The notes under the pieces are model-generated. The model worked only from the letters and a program-made list of their open reading frames with translations, did no database searches and was not told the DNA's origin. A stretch of DNA of 64,000 nt from Smittia aterrima (Eukaryota > Arthropoda > Insecta > Diptera > Chironomidae): positions 26,536,001 to 26,600,000 of the forward strand of contig CP093831.1 of NCBI GenBank assembly GCA_033063855.1, in the 5' to 3' direction. The position numbers and the translations under genes were made by a program. This document shows positions 55,796 through 64,000 of this stretch, one piece after another; position 1 is the stretch's first letter; every line of letters begins with the position of its first letter.

Positions 55796-57517
55796 ATGGA
55801 GATCAATTGCGAGTTTAAGATTGCTTCGATAAACTCAGAGTTTTTTTACATGTGCTATGTTACTAAGGCATCCATAACTGAGAAGGATCACGTGATTAAA
55901 GAATTCAAAGGAGTTCACAAAGAGGGGAAAAAACACAAAGATGTCAAATTGCTTTGGTTCGATCAAACAAATGTGAATTATTTTCCTCGAGGTCTCGAGA
56001 AGCATTTTCCTAATCTCACAGGTTTAGATATATTTGGAAATCATAAAAATGGCATCAAGGAGATTTCGAAAAATGATTTGAAAGGACTCGAGGGACTTGT
56101 TCTCCTTGCCATTGTTAATTGTGAATTGACATCATTGCCAGACGATTTACTCACCGGAATGCCGAAACTAAGAGTCGTTTCACTCTTCGGCAACAAAATT
56201 GAGTTTGCGTCTTCGGAACTTTTGAGACCTTTGATTGGAAGAGAAAATGTTAAAGTGAACCTCAAGGGAAACAAAAGCATTAACGCTTGGTTCGAGCCAG
56301 GATTCCAAGGTTCATTAAAATCACTTGAAGCGCTCATGAAATTGATCGACGAGAAATGCATTAAACAATCAACAGTTCAGCCAATTGTTGTTCCTGATCT
56401 CATGGACATCAACTGTAAATTTAATATTTTTACTGTTCAGTCATTACACATTTATGAGTGTTATGTAGAAGAAAACATCATAATCGAGAAGGATCATGAG
56501 ATCAAAGAATTTATTGGAATTCACGAAAAAGGAAAAACTCATGAGAACGTCAAATGGGTTTGGTTTAATAAAAAAGCGGTCGAACTGTTTCCTCGAGGCC
56601 TACAAAAGCATTTTCCTAATCTCACTCATTTGTTTATAAACGAGAGCGACATCAAAGAAATTTCGAAAATTGATTTACAAGGACTCGAGAAACTTCAAGT
56701 GCTTTATATTCAAAATGCTCAATTAACTTCATTACCCGATGATTTATTCACTGAAATGGAAAGTTTACGAGAAGTTTCATTTTACGGAAACAAAATCAAG
56801 TTTGCCTCTTCAGAAGTTTTAAAACCTTTGATTGGAAGGAATAAAGTTAAAGTGAATCTTCGAGGAAACAAAAATATTGATGCTCAATTCTGGCCAGAAC
56901 GTGAAAATGCGGAAGAATCTCTTGAAGAGCTGATGAAGCTGATCGACGAGAAATGCATCAAAGTTGCTCATCAAATGGACTTCAACCCAAAGCTCAAGGA
57001 AATGTGGATTTCTGGGAGATTTTCTGATCTCACGATCATCGCTGAAAATAAAGAGTTCAAAGTTCATAAAAATATTTTAGGAATGCAAAGCGAAGTGTTC
57101 GCTAAAATGTTTGAAACTCAAAACGTTCCAGAGATGAAACTTCCATACTTCAGCTCGCAGTCAGTTGAGGCTTTACTCAAATTCATTTACACGAACGAGA
57201 TCTCTAAAGAAGGAAACGCAAAGGAATACTTTGAAATTGCTGACGAGTTCAAAGTCGCAGAAATGAAAACGATTTACGAGAAAATTATTTGCGATCAACT
57301 TAACGACTCAAATGCTGAGGAAATCTTTTTGTTCGCTCATCGATTCTCATCGCAACTTTTGAAGGAAAAAGCATTTCATCAAATTGCTCGAAATATTCCT
57401 GAAGTGCCAGACGAACTTATGGAAGATCCCGAGACATTAAAGAAATTGTTGGATGCTCGTCGAGCTTACGAAGAAATTTTGACAAAATCGAAGAATTTGA
57501 AACTTACAAACAATTGA
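55796..57517 (+). CDS. Double-LRR BTB-BACK protein, mosaic BACK
   Basis: 573 aa, intronless. First LRR (MEINCEFKIASINSE, FPNLTGLDIFGNHKNGIKEIS with a short insertion, LPDDLLTGMPKL); second LRR from PDLMDINCKFNIF, nearly identical to 41117 and 46622. Short linker (KVAHQMDFNPKLKEMW). The BTB is of the FETQNVPEMKLP type (as 39680). The BACK begins LNDSNAEEIFLFAHRFSS (type of 33827) and continues KEKAFHQIARN...VPDELMEDPETLKKLLDARRAYEEIL (type of 39680/41117), a clear mosaic. Basic tail KSKNLKLTNN. Intact. Confidence 0.88.
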   Translation: MEINCEFKIASINSEFFYMCYVTKASITEKDHVIKEFKGVHKEGKKHKDVKLLWFDQTNVNYFPRGLEKHFPNLTGLDIFGNHKNGIKEISKNDLKGLEGLVLLAIVNCELTSLPDDLLTGMPKLRVVSLFGNKIEFASSELLRPLIGRENVKVNLKGNKSINAWFEPGFQGSLKSLEALMKLIDEKCIKQSTVQPIVVPDLMDINCKFNIFTVQSLHIYECYVEENIIIEKDHEIKEFIGIHEKGKTHENVKWVWFNKKAVELFPRGLQKHFPNLTHLFINESDIKEISKIDLQGLEKLQVLYIQNAQLTSLPDDLFTEMESLREVSFYGNKIKFASSEVLKPLIGRNKVKVNLRGNKNIDAQFWPERENAEESLEELMKLIDEKCIKVAHQMDFNPKLKEMWISGRFSDLTIIAENKEFKVHKNILGMQSEVFAKMFETQNVPEMKLPYFSSQSVEALLKFIYTNEISKEGNAKEYFEIADEFKVAEMKTIYEKIICDQLNDSNAEEIFLFAHRFSSQLLKEKAFHQIARNIPEVPDELMEDPETLKKLLDARRAYEEILTKSKNLKLTNN

Positions 57518-57536
57518 ATTTTTAATTCATGTAAAA

Positions 57537-57644
57537 TACGAACTCATGGAGGGTCCCGAAACTTTAAAGGAATTAATCGATCATTAACGAGCTTATGAAG
57601 AAATTTTGCTAATAACGAAGAAATTAAGTCTTAAAAGAAAATAA
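57537..57644 (+). pseudogene. BACK-tail remnant
   Basis: Sequence matching ELME-PETLKE-LIDH-stop-RAYEEILL and a basic tail, just downstream of 55796. Left by unequal exchange; not coding. Confidence 0.65.
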
Positions 57645-57769
57645 ATATGAGTTCTCACAAAAGTAAATACATGTAAAAAAATTTTAACCTTTTTTTCTTA
57701 ACAATCTACTCACACCTTAAATTCAACTTAATAGATCACACTTTAATAGATCAGCATGTTGAATCGAGT

Positions 57770-57910
57770 CCTTGGATTCAAAAGCTGATCAGATTCGGGT
57801 CCACCTCGGACCAGTAAACCAAGTAGAGCCCAACCCCCTGTAACCAGTCCAACGGATGAAAAACCTTTTAGTAGGTTCGTTACGAACTGCTACTGCCACT
57901 TATTCTTTTC
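57770..57910 (-). mobile_element. Partial MITE-like end, inverted
   Basis: CAACGGATGAAAAACCTTTTAG followed by GTTCGTTACGAACTGCTACTGCCACT, the reverse complement of the left end of the element at 43030. Only one end is recognisable. Confidence 0.5.
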
Positions 57911-58143
57911 GATGGCGATATTGAATAAACACGAAGGCAAAATGAGTTGTTGTAGGACTGCAATAAAATTCTAAATTATTTAGAAAAAAGATCTGCACAG
58001 AAAATTAAACGGAAAACCCTTTGAGTCATAAATTCATTTCTTTCTACCTGTTGACGAAAACGAACATGAGACGATCGCGACACCTACAATTAGGAAAAAC
58101 GAATCGCATTTACCAAAACAAATTTAAGAAAAAAATATTTTCT

Positions 58144-58178
58144 TCAGTTGATGACAGATTTTCAAAGTTAAAGGTTCT
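58144..58178 (+). promoter_or_regulatory. Inr + DPE of the gene at 58209
   Basis: TCAGTT with A+1 at 58146; GGTTCT at 58173-58178 (+28). Confidence 0.7.
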
Positions 58179-58208
58179 CGAGATAAAAAAAAATTAATTT
58201 AAAACGAC

Positions 58209-59345
58209 ATGGAGATTAACTGCCAGTTTTTGGTTACTTCGATAAATTCAATGAATATATACACTTGCTATATCACTGAAGCATCTATAATCGAGAATGA
58301 TCATTTGATCAAAGAATTTAAAGGAGTCCGCGGAGAAGGAAAAACTAACACAGACGTCAAATGCGTTTGGTTCCATCAAACAGAAGTGAATTATTTTCCA
58401 CGAGGTCTCCAAATTCATTTTCCTAATCTCACTCACTTGATTATAAATGGCGGTGGCATCAAAGAAATTTCAAAATTTGATTTAAAAGGACTCGAGGGAC
58501 TTGTTCATGTTACTGTTGAAAAATGTGAATTGACATCATTGCCGGACGATTTGTTGGCTGAAATGCCAAACTTACGAGAAGTTCTTTTCTTTGGCAATCA
58601 AATTGAGTTAGCATCTTCAGAATTTTTAAAACCTTTGATTGGAAGGGGATATATAAAAGTGAACCTTCGAAGAAACAAAAGCATTGATGCTCACTACAAT
58701 CCAGAAGCTGAAGGTTCATTAGAATCACTTGAAGAGCTGATGAAGTTGATTGACGAGAAGTGCATCAAACCATTTGTCATTCCTGATCCCGCTGATTTCA
58801 ACACGAAAGTCAAGGAAATGTGGATTTCAGGAAAGTTCTCTGATCTCACGATCGTTGCTGGGGACAAGAAATTCAAAGTTCACAAAGCAGTTTTAGGAAT
58901 GAAAAGTGAAGTGTTCGCCGAAATGTTTGAAGATCAAATCGAAGCAGCTGTAATAAATATTCCAGAATTCAGTGCAGATTCTGTTGAAGCTTTGCTGGAA
59001 TTCATTTACACGAACGAGGTCTCTGAAGAAGGAAATGCAAAGGAAAATTTTGAAATTGCCAACAAATTCAAAGTCGCAGCAATGAAATCGTTTTACGAGA
59101 AAATAATTTTCGACCAAATTGACGAAGAGAATGCCTGGGAAACTTTCCTGTTCGCTCATCGATTCTCATCTGAACCAATCAAGAAAAAGGCATTTCAACA
59201 AATTGTCAAAGATATGCCTGATGAAGTGCCAGGCGAACTCATGAAGGATCCCGAGACATTGAAGAAATTGATCGATCATCGTCGAGCTTATGAAGAAATT
59301 TTAATTTTGCCAAGATCGAAGAAATTGAAACTTACGAGAGAATAA
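58209..59345 (+). CDS. LRR-BTB-BACK protein, last gene of the cluster
   Basis: 378 aa, intronless. MEINC start, IYTC second cysteine; LRR FPNLTHLIINGGGIKEIS, LPDDLLAEMPNL, a close sister of the truncated gene at 43552. Linker PFVIPDPADFNTKVKEMW; BTB FSDLTIVAGDKKFKVHKAVL and FEDQIEAAVINIPEFSADSVEALLEFIYTNE; BACK IDEENAWETFLFAHRFSSEPIKKKAFQQIVKDMPDEV. It ends with a basic tail RSKKLKLTRE. Intact; an A/T-rich 3' end with AATAAA follows. After it the cluster stops. Confidence 0.88.
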   Translation: MEINCQFLVTSINSMNIYTCYITEASIIENDHLIKEFKGVRGEGKTNTDVKCVWFHQTEVNYFPRGLQIHFPNLTHLIINGGGIKEISKFDLKGLEGLVHVTVEKCELTSLPDDLLAEMPNLREVLFFGNQIELASSEFLKPLIGRGYIKVNLRRNKSIDAHYNPEAEGSLESLEELMKLIDEKCIKPFVIPDPADFNTKVKEMWISGKFSDLTIVAGDKKFKVHKAVLGMKSEVFAEMFEDQIEAAVINIPEFSADSVEALLEFIYTNEVSEEGNAKENFEIANKFKVAAMKSFYEKIIFDQIDEENAWETFLFAHRFSSEPIKKKAFQQIVKDMPDEVPGELMKDPETLKKLIDHRRAYEEILILPRSKKLKLTRE

Positions 59346-61257
59346 CAATTAAAATTTAATGTAAAATAAATGAAATTGAAATAAACTTTGATCAATGAGA
59401 AATAACCAAAGATTTCATTTTTTTTATAAATTTTTTTTTTTCTTCTGAAATGAACTTCACGACCAACGAACGTGATGTTACCATCGAAGAATAATTCAAC
59501 CAACAAAACGCAAACGACGAACGTTCGTTACACTTTTCGTTTCGATGTCGAGCGATATTGAAATCGAAGACAAAGTGAGTGAGACTGCGACAATAGAAAT
59601 TAACAAGCGACTCGGATTATTTACATTTCGACTTCCGGTGTTGACCCTTCGAACGTTTCCTTCGTTTCCGTTGGTTGAGTTCTTGCTTTTGTTCTCTAGA
59701 ATTAAACTCAAATCATCGAAGAAGCAAATCGAGGAAAGACTTTGAACAAATTTGATTTCATCGACTTTGAATCTTTAAAGAGATCGAAACGTTTAAATAT
59801 TTAAGAGTCGAAGCCACTTCCGTGCAAAACGAAGAATGAAGATCAATCATTCTCAAAATAATTGCGAGACAAACATTCGTCGAACTGAACTTTTAACTGT
59901 TTCGTTAGATTTGCCATCGATTTTCTTCATCGATCAACGCACTGGCTCTAAGTGGCTCTCCAAAGTGTTAATTCACTGAAATTGAGTTGCTCGAGTAAGC
60001 GAGATGAGTCAATTTGTTGATAGCGCAGCGGGAAAAGGAAAATTGATGGGAAATTGGGTTAAAATTAAGAAGCGCCAGATGTTTTCTCTTTAGCTCGAGA
60101 GACGTTTGCTCAAGTGTCGATGAACAGACTTTGAATTAATCGCCACAAACGACTTTGCTTGAAACCTCAAACAAAGCAAACAAACAGAAAATATTTCTTC
60201 CTCAATTTCGCCTCCGAGGCAACAACACGCGCCGCGCCATAAATTTTTTATTAATTGCTTAATTGTTCAGCTGACGAAGCCACCGAACGAAATCAAAGAA
60301 AAAACTTTCTAATTTCGCACTTCGCGAGTTTCGTCAATAAACTCGTCAAAGGTTTTCAGTTCGTCTCGTTCACGCGACAGAATTTTCATTTTTCTCTGGA
60401 AATCGACAAAGTTCTTCCTGTTTTGACTTCGATCTCGTCGTGTTTGGATAGAGAACGAATTCATTTGTGCAACTCAGTCTCAGTTCTTTGAAGCTTCCGC
60501 TTTGCTGCTTCCTCAACCTAAAACAATTTTGATTGAATTTACATGAAGAACAAAAGTTTTCTCTTTTCTGTTCTTGTCACAAAAGAAACTTTCTTCCAGA
60601 AACTTTATCTTCAAACAAAGAGCGAGCGAGAGAGAAGTTATCAAAAAGTTCTTCATTAAATTTGATATTCGAAGCAAGAAAGTTTTCCTGTCGATTATAA
60701 AATGTTTCTACCTGAACCTCCATCTCGACCTTGCTCATGCTCCGAAAGTAATTTCAGTTTCCTTTGTTGAGATGAGACACGATCAATGGAAACACTGGCA
60801 AGTGGAAGAAATGTTTTCGTCACTTGCAGTGATTCGGATGATGTGCAGAAATAAATCGATGCGAGTTCAAGATTCTGAGCTCAGCTCGTCACTTGTCAAC
60901 ATTCGAATGAAGAAACATTTATTCAACCAAATAATCGAAGCCAATTCTCGTCGACGTTAAGCTCCTTCACTTCGAGCTTTAAGGAAACGAAAGGAAGTGA
61001 GAACATTTCGATTGTTTCTTCCTCTTCATGAAAATTTAAACGAGACGATGCGTTCCTCGACCCATAAATTTCCATTTTCGGTATCAGAGTCTGATGAATT
61101 ATTTATTTACCGAGAGCAGCTCAAGCAAAAAGGTTTTCGACATTGTTCCAATCGCTTTAAACGATTCTCGAATAAACCGAAGATAAATTTAAATTAATTA
61201 CAATTCTGTTTAATTATTTTTCTTCTTTTATTCAAGTCAATAACATTCCCGTTCGAG
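59346..61257. other. Intergenic region, end of cluster to arrestin gene; no supported gene
   Basis: ORFs on the plus strand at 59545-59745, 60255-60491, 60574-60960 and 60997-61197 show no recognisable domain or splice structure, and the longest opens with a non-ATG codon. No family remnants, arrays or element ends seen. Confidence 0.45.
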
Positions 61258-62225
61258 TTAGAGCCACTTCCCAGCATCGAATGGAATTTTCATTGTCGGA
61301 AACTTATGAAAACCTTCCATCGTAAAAATAACGTGGAATTCGTAGGAAACTGAGAACATCGAGGAATTCTTTAAAGGTCTCAGTTCAGGAAGAGTCATGA
61401 CGACTTGCATGAACTCGTTGTCTGACTTCGGAGTGTCTTCAAGAAACTTCTTCTCGACAACTGATGTTTCCGTCTTCCCAAAGATTTTACTCGAATAAGT
61501 CGTGAGCTCAACGAGCTCAATGATGACAGCTTTAATGTTGATGAGACTTTCATTGTCAGTCATTATGTTGATTGGAACGTCATCCCCGGAAATAAAACGA
61601 TTCGAAGGTAAAGACACGATAACCGTCAACGGCTCAGTTTTCCCGAAGACTTTGTGAAAAGATTTTGAAACTTTGTAGCTAATCGGTTCAATTTGAAGTG
61701 AACTCTTGTTCGTTTCTTCACTTGATATAACTGTTAGAGGAAGTTTATTCGAGTAGCCTTGAACTTCTGTCGTCACGGGAATCACAATTGCTTCGATTGA
61801 ATAGAAAACTTTAGCTCGATTGTTATCAAAACTTGCTGGAACATTCGACGGAAGTTCAAATGAGAACTCAACAGTTTTCACACCAGGAAGAAGTTTAATT
61901 GATAATCCTTCTGCACTTCCAAGTAGAAATCGTTCATGGCGAAGAAATATTTCATGGTCACGACAGCCCTCTCTCCTGTAATTGCAGCGATTTTGTTTAT
62001 GCCTCGAAGCGCAAGCACATTTCCTTCGTTCACATGAACTTTCTCCAATTATTAAAAGCTTTAATCCTCTGCAGTTTGTAACTTCTGTTGACACTAACTC
62101 GACTTCTCCTGGGGATTTATCCATGAAAGTTTATGTCATGAGCAGGTTATTAATTCAACTCTACCATTAACTAGCTGTCCAGAGAGGAATAAATCGCCGT
62201 TGAGTTTAATTTCAACCGAAACCAT
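61258..62225 (-). CDS. Arrestin domain-containing protein (alpha-arrestin), short
   Basis: Alpha-arrestins are cytosolic adaptors that link membrane cargo to NEDD4-type ubiquitin ligases. Minus-strand exons 62165-62225 and 61258-62108, separated by a 56-nt GT-AG intron. The splice joins LVN to GEVELVSTEV and gives 303 aa. The arrestin N domain is recognisable: MVSVEIKLNGDLFLSGQLVNG-EVELVS, RGLKLLIIGES, the Cys/His cluster before HEIFLRHERFLLGS, and PGVKTVEFSFELPSNVPASF. The C domain follows (EPLTVIVSLP, FISGDDVPINI, SVSYEFHVIFTM, FPTMKIPFDAGKWL). The protein ends where other family members carry an IGT-P-like strand and a tail with PPxY; neither is present. AATAAA follows about 30 nt downstream. 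The family is certain; the specific subfamily is not. Confidence 0.85.
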
Positions 62226-64000
62226 TTCAGGAAAACTCGTCAGTCACCTTTAACGAATGTCGCTCAACTGCGAGAGCTCTATCTTGTTATTTGTTTGTTT
62301 GTCTGTAATTAAAGTTGATAAGATAAATTCGAAAACAATTGAAATGATAAGAAGAAAGATTGTTGGCTACGAACTAGCACGAAACGTTTTATCGTTTGCG
62401 TCAGATTTCGCAAGCAAATTCCATCGAAGAATGAAAGAAACTTGTCCATCAACTCGAAGAAATATCGATTCAACTTGTCTCTCCAAAGCTTCGTCATTCA
62501 AATCATTCACTCGATGAATCACAAAACGAATGAAGACAATTGCGTCACGAGAAACTCTTCTTCGTCTGTTCATCTCGTTAATGCGATGATTTCAAGTTTG
62601 AGAAATGAATTAACATGAGAAGTAATTTTGCATGTTGCGTGTCAACCTTCAAGTGCCTCGAAAAGGAGCTTTTAGGTAATTTGCTGTGTAAGATGCGACG
62701 GCGGGGATGTCAAGGTTATTGAAATATGATGCGAGATGATATTGCACGACGAGAGCGACGTTCATACGCAATATGAAGATCATTGAATCCATTAACGTCA
62801 AGATGTTTCAACTCTTTTGACATGTGAGCTCATCGCTTGTTAAATTGAGAACTCACAACATCATTGACCATTCAAATCGTTGAACTGCTTAAGCGAAGAC
62901 AATCCGACACTTTGCGCAGTGATTTAAAGAGCTCATAAAGTTTATTCAGTCTCGTTCTGTGATTGCAAATTTGATGGAAACCGGGTAGACGAGAAATTTC
63001 TCCTTCTGAGAATTTCAAAACTGGGAAGGAACAAAGAAGCTCACCAGAGAAACCTTCGTCGCATGATTAATGGCACTTTCCACTTTTTCCATGATAAACT
63101 TCACGTGAAAGTCAACAGAGCGAGGAAAAGGGAAGCCGTTGTTAGTCAAACAAGTCGCACAATCTTAATGACATCGGAAGGATCTTCCAGCGCTCGCACG
63201 AGACTGAATGAACAAGAATGTGAATTATTAATGATGTTGTTGGGGGGAAGCATAATCTCTCGGGATGCTTTTCATCAAGCGAAGCTTAAACAAATTTGAG
63301 ACGCGTCTGCTGTTGGTTCATCGACCTCAGAGCCACTCAAATTCTAACACGTCAAATGAAACGTTTCTCATCAACTCAGCCTCTGCTCATAAAAAAAGGT
63401 CGATGAGAATATCGTTCGTAAAATTAACATAATTGCATTTGGATGTTTGCTCATGGACCAAAACAGTTTTTATTTGGCTGAGGAGAGATTAATGCGCATC
63501 ACAAAAAAAAAGGTTTTTTTTTATTCGTTTCAATGCAAATGAGTTTTGACACGCAAACTCGGAGCTCTCAATCGCTTCATTGTCAAGAGCGAAATTATCA
63601 AATTTATTGTCCGAATTTGTGAGGGGTCGGCAACTACGTTAATGGCGATTTTTATCTTTAGCGATAATTTGAGCAATGCGCTTTTAATTTAGTTGAACTC
63701 CTAAACCATCAAAGGAGAGAAAGAAAGTTTTTAATGGCTCGTAAAATATTTTGTTTCGTTGCACATTTGGGAGAGTTCCGCTGCACTCATAAATCTTCCG
63801 ATAAAAAGCGATTTATAGTTCAGTACGTTTGATAATAAAATTCCATTTGTCTGCTGTCGCTTCGATTTCCATCCCTAAACGATCACATGAATTCCATATT
63901 TCGCTGCAAGGTTTGTCTGTCGCCCTTCGTTTGAAGAGGGTTGGTGTTTATTTTGATTTAGTGGAAACATTTTTTTATGAAACGGCTCTTTTGTTGTTGT
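62226..64000. other. Right-hand end of the window; no supported gene
   Basis: Upstream of the arrestin gene. Short ORFs on both strands at 62257-62573 overlap each other; 63063-63299 has no recognisable domain. May contain promoter sequence or introns of a gene beyond the window. Confidence 0.4.

Noticed and set aside
34132..59159. Many 60-120 codon minus-strand ORFs across the cluster
   Set aside because: Recur at the same place opposite each LRR-BTB gene; shadows of the conserved sense frame.
60574..60960. 128-codon ORF (+)
   Set aside because: Opens with a non-ATG codon, no recognisable domain, no promoter or poly(A) context.
62124..62124. ATG at 62124 as start of the arrestin protein
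   Set aside because: It lies in the 56-nt intron; splicing 62165 to 62108 gives the proper arrestin N-terminus.
61899..62170. Plus-strand ORFs over the arrestin gene
   Set aside because: Antisense to the supported arrestin exon.

Overview
The window is nuclear DNA of an insect, most likely a lower dipteran (nematoceran). Three conserved metazoan genes can be fully modelled with short GT-AG introns (Rapgap1, Gnpda, an arrestin-domain gene), and the C-terminal exons of a fourth (TOPBP1/mus101) lie at the left edge. Promoters are of the arthropod Inr/DPE type. A tandem gene family carries an N-terminal LRR module resembling the secreted LRR proteins abundant in midges and mosquitoes. The species cannot be named from the sequence alone.

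Layout. 1-1365: TOPBP1 C-terminal end (+). 1578-22224: Rapgap1 (-), five coding exons, 849 aa, with a 17.7-kb first intron. That intron holds a complex duplication A-B-A'(inverted)-B'. Arms A (5156-8658) and A' (12502-16007) each contain one intronless LRR-BTB-BACK gene, and B/B' are direct noncoding copies about 7.5 kb apart. 22225-28443: no supported gene. 28444-29839: Gnpda (-), five exons including a 10-nt microexon. 29840-33700: no supported gene. 33763-59345: a plus-strand cluster of LRR-BTB-BACK genes: eight full-length-type members (three with two LRR modules), one with an altered N-terminus, truncated LRR-only members, pseudogene scraps and one chimera. 61258-62225: a short alpha-arrestin (-).

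The notable system is the LRR-BTB-BACK family, 14 gene copies plus fragments. I know of no described protein family with this order (a secreted-type LRR with its cysteine caps but no signal peptide, a linker, BTB, BACK). By analogy with other BTB-BACK proteins these would be Cullin-3 adaptors with the LRR as a variable target-recognition surface; that role is inference. Three sequence features suggest rapid diversification. In the inverted arms the exons differ far more than the flanking noncoding DNA. Members are mosaics of a few BTB/BACK types combined with different LRRs. Double-LRR genes appear to arise by fusion at a short similarity between the linker and the start codon.

Inside the cluster (about 49,936-52,760) a different kind of DNA interrupts the tandem array. 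It carries a small two-exon gene and an eight-exon gene that encodes a novel zinc-finger protein spliced in frame to a BTB-BACK module of the family (655 aa). Every intron of both genes, and the spacer between them, is built from ACTATAG-type repeats found nowhere else in the window in that form. This looks like either an introner-like burst or a captured multi-intron unit, and it is the strongest candidate for something undescribed.
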